Shown piece by piece: positions 53,801-63,539 of a stretch of DNA of 64,000 bases. The position numbers were made by a program, and so were the translations under genes. The notes below the pieces were generated by a model. That model was not told the origin of the DNA. It worked only from the letters and a program-made list of their open reading frames with translations, and did not search any database. This DNA comes from Camarhynchus parvulus. Taxonomy: Eukaryota > Chordata > Aves > Passeriformes > Thraupidae. The first letter of the stretch is position 1; the number at the start of each line of letters is the position of its first letter. The stretch is taken from positions 930,001-994,000 of the forward strand of contig NC_044591.1 in the NCBI RefSeq assembly GCF_901933205.1, read 5' to 3'.

Positions 53801-54511
53801 AATGGGGCACAGTAGGGGCACAGTGGGGGTGTGTAATAGGGCACAATGGGGACACACTGGGGATGTCTCATGGGGCACAATGGGGGCACTGGGTCCAAGG
53901 GGCACAGCGGGGGTGTCTTAAGGGGCACAACAGGGACACAGCAGGGGTGCGTAATCAAGCACAATGGGGGTGTCTCATGGGGCACAATGGGGCACAGCGG
54001 GGTGTGTAGGGGACACAATGGGGACACCCTGGGGGCACACTGGGTCCAAGGGGCACAGCGGGGGTGTCTCATGGGGCACAACAGGGACACAGCAGGGGTG
54101 TGTAATGGAGCACAATGGGGGTGTCTCATGGGGCACAATGGGGCACGGGGGGTACACCAGGGTCCCGGGGGTGCCGCCGCCCTCCCCCCCGAGCTCACGA
54201 TGCGCTCCTTGCTGTGCTCGGGCTCGCAGATCACCACGCTCTGCCCGCGGGCCCCGGGGCCTCCGGGCCCCGCCGCCGCCGCTGCCGCCGCCGCCCCGCC
54301 GGGCCTGCCGGGCCTGCGGGCCCCGGGGCTGCCGTCCCGCGGCCGCCGCTCCCGGGCGCCTCCTCCTCGCTGCTGCCGCCGCTGCTGCCGCCGCTGGGCC
54401 GGGGCCGCCGCCGCCCGCCGCCCTGAGGGCCCGGCCGCCGCCGCCCGCCGCCCTGAGGGCCCGGGCCCGCTGCGTCCCAGGGCGGCCCCGCCGCCTTCCT
54501 GCGGGGCATGG
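32780..54511 (-). CDS. RCC2: RCC2 (regulator of chromosome condensation 2, TD-60), C-terminal exon disrupted
   Basis: RCC1-like beta-propeller protein of the chromosomal passenger and centromere pathway. It also regulates small GTPases. Coding exons, high to low coordinate: 54509-54199, 51914-51821, 48741-48598, 46053-45922, 44796-44708, 43684-43570, 41700-41552 (3' end lost), 39577-39397, 36842-36737, 36651-36579, 35581-35504, then remnants at 32860-32780. Diagnostic peptides are EPEHSKERI, LLIFGATNWDLIGRKEVPKQ, KGQLGHGDTKRVEAPR, NLYSFGCPEYGQLG, FGGYGRLGHAEQKDEMVPRL and GATNTSRESTMYPKAVQDLC. Phases agree across all borders. It converges on the PADI genes, as in human 1p36. Oddities: a frame break in exon 1, no native exon 7 donor, exon 12 shredded by an array, and multiple exon-junction copies in introns. 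Confidence 0.93.
32850..33600 (-). repeat. Array seeded by RCC2 exon 12 acceptor
   Basis: About 15 copies of a 40-50 base unit. On the minus strand each reads TTCCAG|GTGGCCATGGGC followed by TATTCCCATTCC. This equals the acceptor and first codons (VAMGYSHS) of the RCC2 terminal exon, and is followed by CGTTCCCATTCC filler. Confidence 0.85.
33740..35480 (-). repeat. 60-75 base minisatellite in RCC2 intron 11
   Basis: About 24 units with GCCTCAGTTTCCCTGTTTA, TTTTAGGGGACCCAGGTGCT and CACCCCACAGGTGTGATGAG. The right end adjoins exon 11. Confidence 0.85.
35582..35905 (-). repeat. Array with copies of RCC2 exon 11 acceptor
   Basis: Beyond the true exon 11 start (35581), three more copies of GTGGTCCCCATATCCCTGTG occur at about 35640, 35736 and 35809. 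On the minus strand each is CCCACAG|GGATATGGGGAC, i.e. acceptor plus GYGD codons. They are spaced 70-95 bases apart with CACCCCATGGACAGGGAAC. Confidence 0.85.
35905..36578 (-). repeat. Array with copies of RCC2 exon 10 donor
   Basis: GGGGTGTCAGTTTGGGG units fill intron 10. Three extra exon 10 ends (about 35983-36020, 36116-36160, 36368-36412) match the true one at 36570-36612. On the minus strand two of the three extra copies (about 36116-36160, 36368-36412) give PTFGEL followed by GTACTG; the copy at 35983-36020 is changed in this stretch (CCTAGTACCG). Confidence 0.85.
36843..37650 (-). repeat. Minisatellite at RCC2 exon 9 acceptor
   Basis: About 20 units with CCCACCTGTCAGGGATCCTG and GAATTCCCAAATCCTGGGAA. 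The unit resembles the exon 9 acceptor and flank (CCACCTGCAAGG...CTGTCAGGGATCC at 36840-36875) with a nine-base gap. Confidence 0.8.
37650..39396 (-). repeat. Minisatellite with copies of RCC2 exon 8 donor
   Basis: About 35 units of 40-60 bases with CCCACCCGTCTCGCTGCCA and GCATTCCCAAATCCC. On the minus strand the unit reads GGCAGCGAGACGGGTGGGA, close to the true exon 8 end AGCGAGACC-G|GTGGGA at 39391-39406. Confidence 0.8.
39578..40440 (-). repeat. Array with copies of RCC2 exon 8 acceptor and first codons
   Basis: GAACACGCGCTTCTGGGAATC followed by CAGCACCAGCTGGGACGG (true exon 39577-39545) recurs at about 39642, 39912, 40017, 40126, 40220 and 40312, with partial copies between. On the minus strand each is CCCAG|CTGGTGCTGGATTCC..., i.e. 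LVLDSQKRVFSW. Spacer: CAGCCTCAGAGATCCCAAATC. Confidence 0.9.
40440..41551 (-). repeat. Array with copies of RCC2 exon 7 donor and last codons
   Basis: Ten or so copies of ACCGTGTGGTTGGCCCCGCAG followed by GCCACGTCCCTGACCCATTC occur at about 40523, 40603, 40806, 40904, 40977, 41071, 41160, 41241, 41356 and 41466. On the minus strand they read RDVACGANHT followed by a GTACGG-like donor. Spacer: TATCCCAATCCCATTATCCC. Confidence 0.9.
41552..41700 (-). CDS. RCC2: RCC2 coding exon 7 lacking its native 3' end
   Basis: Acceptor TTGCAG, then GHNSDGKFIARAQRIEYDCE through LPVPNVVVRDVA. The expected last codons CGANHT and the donor are absent here; ACGGCCGGCACGACATGGG follows instead. Intact copies of exactly this missing end lie in the array just downstream. 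The sequence may be a local assembly error or a real deletion bypassed by a downstream donor copy. Confidence 0.85.
41715..42330 (-). repeat. 30-base minisatellite in RCC2 intron 6
   Basis: About 21 copies of GGGTCATCCCGAACTGCCCC plus GATCCCGCA. Confidence 0.9.
42330..43569 (-). repeat. Minisatellite with four copies of RCC2 exon 6 3' end
   Basis: GATCCCAAATCCCATTCCCATGGGGT units enclose partial exon copies at about 42409-42447, 42657-42698, 42948-42990 and 43440-43485. These match the true end at 43570-43610. On the minus strand they read NLYSFGCPEYGQL; three of four keep a GT donor after CAGCTGG, and the leftmost has lost it. Confidence 0.9.
43690..44520 (-). repeat. Purine-rich minisatellite in RCC2 intron 5
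   Basis: Units of 20-60 bases with GGAAAAATGGGATCAGAAA. A longer 110-base unit with GGGAATTTCCATGGGAAATCC recurs at 44218, 44350 and 44428. Confidence 0.85.
44797..45920 (-). repeat. Minisatellites in RCC2 intron 4
   Basis: 44800-45100 has degenerate GGGGAAAATTTGGG-type sequence. 45110-45910 holds about 34 copies of a 22-24 base unit CAGGATCCAGCCCCGTTTCC, which runs to a dozen bases from the exon 4 donor. Confidence 0.85.
46075..48595 (-). repeat. Minisatellites in RCC2 intron 3
   Basis: 46080-46440 has units of CCCAGGGGTTCCCGCTGATC. 46440-48590 has about 65 copies of GGATGGATCCCGCTCTCCCAG plus GGGATTTCCCC. The last unit merges into the exon 3 donor flank (GGTTCCCGGGACGGCTCCCG). Confidence 0.9.
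48780..50010 (-). repeat. GGAAAATC minisatellite in RCC2 intron 2
   Basis: About 80 units of 14-18 bases (CAGGAAAATCATCTGGGAAA) with a higher-order repeat of about 270 bases marked by GAATACTGGGAAAATAATC. Confidence 0.9.
50010..51815 (-). repeat. AT-rich TTAATTAA repeats in RCC2 intron 2
   Basis: TAATTAATACCAATTAATCA and GCCATTAGTGAGCCCCTACC recur with a period of 85-100 bases. From 51590 a sharper 60-base unit GGTTCATTAATGACTAATTA with AGCAG..TTAGCAGCCCT repeats four times up to the exon 2 donor. Confidence 0.85.
51915..53130 (-). repeat. GGGACATCA array in RCC2 intron 1
   Basis: Units of 9-18 bases (GGGGGACATCAGGGACAT) pass into a 30-base unit GGGGACACTGGGGATGAGACAC at about 52840-53110. 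The plus strand has almost no C outside ACA. Confidence 0.9.
53390..54165 (-). repeat. GGGGCACAATGGGG array in RCC2 intron 1
   Basis: Units of about 35 bases with GTGTGTAATGGGGCACA and GGATGTCTCATGGGGCACA. 53130-53390 before it is a degraded GGGACA mixture. Confidence 0.85.
54199..54511 (-). CDS. RCC2: RCC2 first coding exon with frame break
   Basis: The ATG is at 54509, preceded by CC and TCCCGCAG, which could be an acceptor (54512-54514), as expected if a non-coding exon lies upstream. It reads MPRRKAAGPPWD, a duplicated GGGRRRPGPQ block (30-base direct repeat at about 54415-54475), then SGGSSEEEAPG. The end SVVICEPEHSKERI is in another frame, so one base is missing or two are extra inside GC-only sequence at about 54250-54340. 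The basic, low-complexity N-terminus is normal for RCC2. Confidence 0.85.
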
Positions 54512-55420
54512 CTGCGGGACCGCGTCAGCCGCCGCACCGACAGCGACACACGGACACGCAGCGACACACAGACACACACCGACACACACACACAGACACA
54601 CACAGACACGGGGACACGCGGTGAGGGGAGGTGGGGACACAGCGTGAGGGGGGACAGTGAGGGGAAATGGGGTGAGGGGGGACAGTGAGGGGGAAATGAG
54701 GTGAGGGGGGACAGAGGGGGAAATGGGGGAAGTGGAGTGAGGGGGAGATGGGGTGAGGGAGGACAGTGAAGGGAAATGGGGGATGTGGGGTGAGGGGGAA
54801 GTGGGGTGAGGGGAGATGGGGTGAGGGGAAATGGGGACAGAGAGGGAGCCGCTGTGGAGGGAGTGCAGAGGGGATGAGAGGGGACACGGGATGAGGGGAG
54901 ATTAGGGATCTGGGGGACACGGGGTGAGGGGAGATGGGAGATTTGGGGGACACGGTGTGAGGGGAGATGGGCAGGATATGAGGGGAGACGGGATGGAGGC
55001 AGAAAGGGGAGACTCCCATGAGCAGGACACGGAGGGGATGCGGGGGGACGAGGGGTGAGGGGAGATGGGGGACAGGGGGACACGGTGTAGGGACACAAGG
55101 GACCCCGGCTGGAGGCGAAAAGGGGGATACGGGATGAGGGGAAAAGGGGGACCCACCGTGGTGGCCATGGGGGGATAAGAGGTGGGACCCCTAATGAGGG
55201 GGGCAGAGCGGGAACATGGGGCTCCTGGATGGGGACAGAGAGGGGAACATGGGGGGATATGGGAGACACGGGGACAGGGGTGACCCCCAGTGAGGGGACA
55301 TGGGGAGGTTTGGGGGGACAGGGGTGACCCCCAGTGAGGGGACATGGGGAGGTTTGGGGGGACAGGGGTGACCCGCAGCTAGGGGACATGGGGGGGATCT
55401 GGGGGACATGGGATGGGACA
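54512..55420 (-). repeat. RCC2 upstream: CA tract and GGGGAGA-type repeats
   Basis: A CA/GACACA microsatellite lies at 54540-54615, then GTGAGGGGAGATGGGG units to about 55200, then GGGGACATGGGGAGGTTTGG units (about 70 bases) at 55255-55400. No gene is seen. Confidence 0.75.
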
Positions 55421-56640
55421 AATGCGATTTGGGGACATGGGATGAGGGCACACGGGGAGATTTGGGGGACACGGGGGGAGGGGAGCGAGGGGACCCCCGG
55501 GCTGGGGGGAGAGGAGGGGGCTGGAAAAGGGATTTGGAAAGGGGGTCAGGAAGAGGGGGAGCTGGAAAATGCACAGGGGAGCACACGGGGGGTCGCACAG
55601 GAGGGTCCCGGGGTTTTTGGGGTGCCGGGGGGTTCCCAAAGGGGATCCGGGTCAGGAAAAGGGCCCGGAGACACAAAGGGGATCGCGGAGCAAGGGGGGC
55701 ACCGGCAGGAATTTGGGGTCCCACCCCAAACCGCCCGGAACCCCCCAAACCCCAAAGCCCCGGCGCTCTCGGGGCGCTGCCGCTGGATTTTGGGGTGGGG
55801 GCGATTTTGTGGATTGGGGAGGGGGCAGGGCCCCCCCGGGGGTCCATCCCGCCGCCCCCCCGCGCTCCCATTCCCAGATTTCCCTGGAACAATGGGATCT
55901 CTGTCTGCCCCCCTCGCACCACGTGGATCCGCCTTGGGTTTTTATTTTTTTTTTTTTGGCCTTTTTTTTTTTTTTAATTTTTTAAACCATTTTTCCCCCG
56001 CCGTCCCTCCCCAAATCCCTCTCCCCCTTCCCCCCCAAATCCCACTTTTTTTTATTTGAGAGCCCCCAATTCCAAACCTGATTTTAGGACGAGAGGTGCA
56101 GCATAAAGAAAGCGGCGGCGCGGGGCCTTTGCACTATTTTTGGTGGCGGTTCCTGTTGCAGGAAAAGAAGAAAAAAAAAAAAGGTAATTTTGGGCGGTTT
56201 TTTCCTCGCTTTTTTTCCCCTCCTCCTCGTTGTGTTTTTTTTTTCTCCCCTCTCCTCCCCCCCACCCCCCAATTTTTTTTTTAAATCTCTTTTTTTTCCT
56301 CTCTTTTTTTTCCCTCCTCAAATCCCACCCACCGAATCCCCTGGATGTGCGGGCGAGGAGGAGCGGGACAATACAAAACAGAACCACATGGATGGGCAGG
56401 AAAAGAGGAGGAAAAGGGAGACGAGCCCGGATCCCGGGCGGCCGCGAGGGAGCGGCCCCGAGCCGAGCAGCTCCATCTTTAGGGCTGGAAGACTCCGGGC
56501 CAGCATCCTGCCCGCCCTCCCCATCCCACAGCGGCCCCCGTGGGTTTATTTTATTTTTTTGGGGATGATTTTGGGGGGTTTGGGGGAGGGAAACTGATTT
56601 TTTAAAATTTTTTTTTAAATTTTTTTTTTCCCCCCTCCCT
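55421..56640. other. GC-rich non-coding sequence upstream of RCC2 coding exon 1
   Basis: GC-rich to 55920, with poly-T and poly-A tracts between 55930 and 56290 and a CpG-rich patch at 56400-56520. It could hold a promoter or non-coding exon of RCC2, but no TATA or convincing donor was chosen. Confidence 0.5.
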
Positions 56641-57345
56641 AGGAAAAGCGGGTTTAGAGTGTGTTGGTGGCCGGCGGTTAATGTGAGGATTCTTATGGGC
56701 CCCCGTGGGGTTTTTATTTTTTTTTTTTGGGATGATTTGGGGGGTTTAGGGGAGGGAAAGTGATTTTTTAATTTTTTTTTTTTTTTTTAATATTTTTTTC
56801 CCCCTTCCCTAGGAAAAGCGGGTTTAGAGTGTGTTGGTGGCCGGCGGTTAATGTGAGGATTCTTATGGGCCCCCGTGGGGTTTTTTGGTTTTTTTTGTTT
56901 TTTTTGGGATGATTTGGGGGGTTTAGGGGAGGGAAAGTGATTTTTTAAAATTTTTTTTTAATATTTTTTTTTAATATTTTTTTTCCCCCCTTCCCTAGGA
57001 AAAGTGGGTTTAGAGTGTGTTGGTGGCCGGCGGTTTAATGTGAGGATTCTTATGGGCCCCCGTGGGGTTTTTGGTTTTTTTTTTTGGGGTGATTTTTTTG
57101 GGGGTTTAGGGGAGGTGGTTTTTATTTTTTATTTTTTTTTTTTTAATTTTTTTTCCCCTTCCTAGGAAAAGTTTGATTTGGGGGGTTTTAATGGACCCCG
57201 TGATTTTTTTTTTTTTTTTTGGGAAGTGATTTTTTTAAATTTTTTTAATATTTTTTTTTAATATTTTTTTTCCCCCCTTCCCTAGGAAAAGTGGGTTTAG
57301 AGTGTGTTGGTGGCCGGCGGTTTAATGCGAGGATTCTTATGGGGT
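56640..57345. repeat. 170-190 base tandem repeat with poly-T tracts
   Basis: Copies start at about 56640, 56810, 56997 and 57285, with a shortened one near 57163. Each has CCCTAGGAAAAGCGGGTTTAG, GTGTTGGTGGCCGGCGGTTA and GAGGATTCTTATGGGCCCC. Long T runs end in TTCCCTAG, a plus-strand acceptor-like sequence. Confidence 0.9.
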
Positions 57346-58800
57346 TTGTTCCTCCCCACCCCACAAAAAATAATAAAGGTAAGGATGCCGTGGGGTTTGT
57401 TCCCCAAAAAAATAATAAAGGTAAGAATGTATGGATTCTGCGGGGTTTGTTCCCAAAAAATCATAAAGGTAAGGATGCCATGGGGTTTGTTCCCAAAAAA
57501 TAATAAATGTAAGGATGCCATGGGGTTTGTTCCCCCCAAAAATAAATAATAAATAATAAATAATAAATAATAAATAATAAATAATAAATAATAAATAATA
57601 AATAATAAATAATAAATAATAAATAATAAATGTATGGATTCCATAGGATTTGTTCTCAAGAAATAATAAATGCATGGATTTCATAGAGTTTCTACCCTAA
57701 AAAAATCATGAATAATAAATGCACGGATTCCATGGAGTTTGCTCCCAAAAAAATAATAAATGCATGGATTTCATGGGGTTTGTTCCCCCAAAAATCATAA
57801 ATGTAAGGATTCTGTGGGGTTTGTTCTAAAAAATAATAAATGCACAGATTCCATAGGGTTTGTTCCCCCAAAAATAATAAATGCACAGATTCCATGGGCT
57901 GTGTTCCCTAAAAATAATAAATGTATGGATTCCAAAGGGTTTGTTCCCCAAAAATTAATAAATAATAAATGTAAGGATTCTATGGAGTTTGCTCCCAAAA
58001 AATTATAAATGTAAGGATTCCATGGGATGTGTTCCCAGAAAATAATAAATGTACGGATTCCGTGGGGTTTGTTCCCCAAAAATAATAAATGTAAGGATTC
58101 TGTGGGGTTTCTACATCAAAATATCATAAATAATAAATGCAGGGATTCCATAGGGTTTGTTCCCAAAAAATCATAAATGTAAGGATTCCATGGGATTTGT
58201 TCCCCCAAAAATTCATAAATCCACAGATTCCAAGGGGTTTGTTCCCAAAAAATAATAAATGCACGGATTTCATAAAGTTTCTACCCTAAAAATATCATAA
58301 ATAATAAATGCATGGATTCCATGGAGTTTGCTCCCAAAAAAATAATAAATGTAAGGATGCCATGGGGTTTGTTCCCCCAAAAATAATAAATAATAAATAA
58401 TAAATAATAAATAATAAATAATAAATAATAAATAATAAATGTACGGATTCCATAGGATTTGTTCTCAAGAAATAATAAATGCAGGGATTCCATGGGGTTT
58501 GTTCCCCAAAAATAATAAATGTAAAGATTCCATGGGGTTTGTTCCCCCAAAATAATAAATAATAAATAATAAATAATAAATAATAAATAATAAATAATAA
58601 ATAATAAATAATAAATAATAAATGATAAATGATAAATGATAAATGTATGGATACCATAAGGTTTGTTCCCCAAAAAATAATAAATGTAAAGATTCCATGG
58701 GGTTTGTTCCCCAAAAATAATAAATAATAAGTAATAAATAATAAATAATAAATAATAAATTTACGGATTCCATAGGGTTTCCTCCCAAAAAATAAATGTG
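57345..58800. repeat. 41-base minisatellite with AATAAATAAT microsatellites
   Basis: About 30 units of GGATTCCATGGGGTTTGTTCC and AAAAATAATAAATGTA. The unit seems to come from the end of the preceding 180-base repeat (GAGGATTCTTATGGGGTTTGTTCC at 57330). Three internal (AATAAAT) blocks lie at 57540-57630, 58382-58440 and 58552-58640. Confidence 0.9.
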
Positions 58801-59280
58801 TATTTAGCCAAGGATTTTTTTCCTCCCCAAAATGAAATCCACTCATTCCAATGGATTCACCCCTCCAAAAAAAATTTCATTTATTCCAATGGATTCCTCC
58901 CCCAAAATTAAATTCACTTATAACAAATGGATTTTACCCCACAAAAATTAAATGCACATATTTCAAAGGGATTTTCCCCCAAAATTAAATTCACTTATTC
59001 CAAGGACTTTTTTTTCCCCCAAAAATAAATTATATTTAACCAAGGATATTTCCTGCCAAAACGAAAGCACATCTTGCAAATATTCCCCAAAAAATCCATT
59101 TCTTGCCTTTATTCCAAAGGTTTTTCTCACTCCAAAAAGAAATGTTCATGTTAAAAAATGGATTTTTCCAGGAAATAAATAGAAATATTCTCTTTATTCC
59201 AGTTTTTTTTTTGCTCACTCCTCTTATTCCATTTCTTTTTATAACCAGGAAAAAATGTCCTTGATAGCAAGGATGGGAAT
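58800..59280. other. AT-rich degenerate repeats
   Basis: Loose repeats of CCAAAATTAAATTCACTTATTCC. No gene is recognised. Confidence 0.6.
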
Positions 59281-60200
59281 TTGTGGTGCCTTGGGAATGT
59301 GGGATAAATTTGGAATATTCTGATGGAATAAATATGGGATATTTCTCTGGGGTAAATTTGGAATATTTTGCTGGAAAAAATTGGGATATTTGGGGTAAAT
59401 TTGGGACATTGCACTGGGATAAATTTGGGATATTTGAAATAAATTTGGGATCTTTCACTGGGATAAATGTGGGATTAAATGTGGGATAAATTTGGGATGT
59501 TTCACTGGGATAAATGTGGGATTAAATTTGGGATAATTGGGATTAAATTTGGAACATTTTGGGATAAATTTGGGATATTTCACTGGGATAAATTTGGAAT
59601 ATTTTGATGGAATAAATTTAGGATATTTGAAATAAATTTGGGATCTTTCACTGGGATAAATTTGGGATCTTTCACTGGGATAAATGTGGGATTAAATCTG
59701 GGATAATTTGGATTGAATTTGGTAAATTTGGAATCTTTCACTGGGATAAATTTGGGATAATTGGGATTAAATTTGGAACATTTGAGATAAATTTTGGGAT
59801 ATATTTGGGATATTTCAGTGGGATAAATTCGGGATAATTGGGATGAAATTTGGGATAAATTTGGGAGGTTTCACAGGGATAAATTTGGGATTAAATTTGG
59901 AACATTTTGGGATAAATTTGGGATATTTCAGTGGGATAAATTTGGGATAATTGGGATTAAATTTGGAACATTTTGGGATACATTTGGGATATTTCAGTGG
60001 GATAAATTTGGAATATTTTGCTGGAATAAATTTAGGATATTTGAAATAAATTTGGGGTCTTTCACTGGGATGAATGTGGGATTAAATTTGGAACATTTTG
60101 GGATAAATTTGGGCTATTTCAGTGGGATAAATTCGGGATAATTGGGATGAAATTTGGGATAAATTTGGGCTATTTCACTGGGATAAATTTGGGATATTCC
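59280..60200. repeat. GGGATAAATTTGGGA minisatellite
   Basis: Units of 15-35 bases (GATAAATTTGGGATATTTCAC) with a higher-order unit of about 110 bases including GGGATAATTGGGATTAAATT. Confidence 0.9.
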
Positions 60201-60329
60201 TCAGTTTACTGCAGTTTTGGGATGGGCCCCGAGCCCGCGGAATTCCGATGGAAAAGCCCCCAAATGCCCCAAAAAGCCTTGGCAGGAAGGGAGAAGGGTT
60301 CAGCCCCCCCAGGTGAATTCCTTACTCAC

Positions 60330-60455
60330 GGAATTGTCCCGGCAGCGCTCCGAGGGCAGCGGGGCCCGCTCAGAATGGATTTTCCAGCCTTTCCATGGCA
60401 ACGGGATCCCTAAAAAAAGGGGATTTTCCCCCAAAAGGCCCGGCCGGGATTTATA
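60330..60455 (-). promoter_or_regulatory. Possible minus-strand promoter and first non-coding exon
   Basis: In non-repetitive GC-rich sequence (60200-60590) a minus-strand TATAAA (60455-60450) is followed 120 bases on by CC|GTGAGTAAG (60329-60321), a near-perfect donor. An exon of about 90 bases (60330 to about 60422) could be the non-coding first exon of RCC2, 5.8 kb upstream. There is no transcript support, and RCC2 promoters are usually CpG type. Confidence 0.35.
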
Positions 60456-60589
60456 GGGAGCCGGGAATGTCGGGGCAGGCCGGGACAGGGCGGCTGGAAC
60501 CGGTTTGACCGGGAGATGGAAAAACTGGAATTGCTGCGGCTGCGAGGGAGCGGGAACGGGAACGGCTGGCCCGGGATAACCCCGGAGCT

Positions 60590-62290
60590 TCCCGGGCTGG
60601 GATCGGGGTGTCCGTGGGATTGGGGTCTCTGGGAAAGGGGATTTGGGGTATCCATGGGATTGGGATATCCATGGGATTGGGGTCTCTGTAAAAAGGGATT
60701 TGTATGGTCACACCTGGGATAACCCCGGAGCTTCCCGGACTGGGATTTGGGGTGTCCGTGGGATTGGGATCTCTGGGATTCAGGGATTTGGGGTATCCAT
60801 GGGATTGGGGTCTTTGGGACTCAGGGATTTGGGATATCTGTGGGATTGGGATATCCGTGGGATTGGGGTCTCTGGGATTCTGGGATTTGGGGTATGCATG
60901 GGATTGGGATCTTTGGGAAGGGGGATTTGTATGGTCACACCTGGGATAACCCCAGATCCTCTTCCCAGGGATCCCTGGATGGGATAGTCAGGGGATCTGT
61001 GGGATTGGGGTCTCTGGGATTCAGGGACTTGAGATATCCATAGGATTGGGATCTCTGGGATTCAGGGATTTGGGGTATCTATGGGATTGGGATCTCTGGG
61101 ATTCAGGGATTTGGGGTATCCGTGGGATTGGGGTCTCTGGGATTCAGGGATCTGAGCTATCCATAGGATTGGGATCTCTGGGATTCAGGGATTTGGGGTA
61201 TCAGTGGGATTGGGATATCCATGGGATTCAGGGATTTGGGATATCCATGGGATTGGGATATCCGTGGGATTGGGGTCTCTGGGATTCAGGGATTTGGGGT
61301 ATCCGTGGGATTGGGATATCCGTGGGATTGAGGGTCTCTGTAAAAAGGGATTTGTATGGTCACACCTGGGATAACCCCGGAGCTTCCCAAGATGGGATTC
61401 GGGGATCCATGGGATTGGGATCTTTGGGAAAGAGGACTTGTATCCCTGTATAGGATATCCATGGGGATTAGGATCTTTGGGAAAGGGGATTTGGGGTATC
61501 CATGGGATTGGGATCCCTGGGATTCAGGGATTTGGGATATCCGTGGGATTGGGGTCTCTGGGAAAGGGGATTTGTATGGTCACACCTGGGATAACCCCAG
61601 ATCCACTTCCCAGGGATCCCTGGATGGGATAGTCAGGGGATCTGTGGGATTGGGATCTTTGGGAAAGGGGGATTTGGGATATCCATGGGATTGGGATATC
61701 CATGGGATTCAGGGATTTGGGATATCCGTGGCATTGGGGTCTCTGGGATTCAGGGATTTGCATCCCCAGGGATGGGAATCTTTGGGAAAGGGGATTTTTT
61801 TTCTGTGCAGAAATCTCGGGAAGAGGGAAACCTTGGGAGCAGCCTGGGAATGGGGGCTGGGATCTGGAGCAGGATCTGTGGGATTCGGGGCTGGGATCCG
61901 TGAGATCTTTGGGATTCAGAGTGGGATCTGCGGGATGGGGATTGGATGGGACCCATGGGATCGGGAGCAGGATCTGTGGCATTCGGGGATGGGATCCATG
62001 GGATCTGTGGGATTCAGGGTGGGATCTGGAGCAGGATCTGTGGGATTTGGGGTGGGATCTGTGGGATTCAGGGCTGGGATCTGTGGGATTTGGGGTGGGA
62101 TCTGTGGGATTGGGGTGGGATCTGTGGGATTCAGGGCTGGGATCTGTGGGATCTGTGGGATGGGATCCATGGGATCTGTGGGATTCAGGGCTGGGATCCG
62201 TGGGGTCTGTGGGATTCAGGGCTGGGATCTGTGGGATTCGGGGTGGGGTCTGTGGGATCTGTGGGATTCAGGGCTGGGATCCATTCCAGG
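60590..62290. repeat. GGGATTGGGATCTCTGGGATTC minisatellite
   Basis: About 50 units of 20-40 bases with GGATTTGGGGTATCCATGGG. A longer block with TTGTATGGTCACACCTGGGATAACCCC repeats at 60700, 60930, 61352 and 61572. From 61860 the units shorten to GGGATCTGTGGGATTC. Confidence 0.9.
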
Positions 62291-62545
62291 CCCTTCCCGG
62301 GCTCCTTTCCCAGCCAGGCCGCAGCCCCAGAGCTTTTCCAGGGACTGCGGAGGCTCCGGGTGACACAAACGGGATTTTCCCGGGATTTCGTTTGGGACGG
62401 GACGGATCCAAGGCCTGGCTGGGGATTGGCCAGGAGTTTGGAGGGTTTTGCTGGGAATTTGCTGGGAATTTCTTCGGAAGGAGCAAGGCCTGGAGCTGGA
62501 ATTCTGGATCCGCTCAACTTCCGAGCTGTGCCGAGGGATTTTCCT
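62290..62545. other. Non-repetitive interval
   Basis: About 250 bases between two arrays. No gene or regulatory site is recognised. Confidence 0.5.
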
Positions 62546-63535
62546 TAGGAAGGGTGGGAATGATGCTGTTAAATTCCATGGATTTGCCACACCACAATTC
62601 CGTGGATTTCTGTCCAAATCCCAGTGTTCAACTCAAATATACTGCCAAAACCCTTTGGAAAAGTTGGGATATTCCCTGGGAATGATGCCAGAATTCCATG
62701 GATTTCTGTGAAAATCCAGGTGTTTAATTCAAAACCACTCCCAAGCCCCCTTTGGAAAAGCTGGGATGTTCCTTGGGAAAGATGGGAATGATGCCATGAA
62801 AGCCCCAGAATTCCATGGATTTCTGTCCAAATCCCGGTGATTAAATCGAGAATAATCCCAAACCTCCTGGAAAAACTGGGATATTCCTGGGAAAGGTGGG
62901 AATGATGCCACAAAAGCCCCAGAATTCCATGGATTTCCGTCCAAATCCTGGTCTCTAACTGGAGAATAATCCCCAAATCCCTGGAAAACTGGAATATTCC
63001 TGGGAAAGGTGGGAATGATGCCATGAAAGCCCCACAATTCCATGGATTTCTGTCCAAATCCCGGTGTTTAGTTAATAAACATTCCCAATATCCTTTGGAA
63101 AAGTTGGGATATTCCTTGGGAAGAGTGGGAATGATGCCAGAATTCCATGGATTTCTGTCCAAATCCTGGTGTTCAAGTCAAAACCACTCCCAAAACCCTT
63201 TGGAAAAGTTGGGATATTCCTTGGGAAAGGCGGGAATGATGCCGTTAAATTCCATGGATTTGCCACACCACAATTCCATGGATTTCTGCCCAAATCCCGG
63301 TGTCAACTCGAGAATAATCCCAAAATCCTTTGGAAAAACTGTGTTCCTGGGAAAGGTGGGAATGATGCCACGAAAGCCCCAGAATTCCATGGATTTCTGT
63401 CCAAATCCCGGTGTTCAAGTCAAAACAACTCCCAAAATCCGTTGGAAAAGTTGGGATTTTCCTTAGGAAAGGTGGGAATGATGCTGTTAAATTCCATGGA
63501 TTTGCCACCCCACAATTCCACGGATTTCTGCCCAA
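62545..63535. repeat. 110-130 base tandem repeat
   Basis: About eight copies with GAATTCCATGGATTTCTGTCC, AAATCCCGGTGTTCAA, CCTTTGGAAAAGTTGGGATA and AGGTGGGAATGATGCC. Confidence 0.9.
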
Positions 63536-63539
63536 ATTG

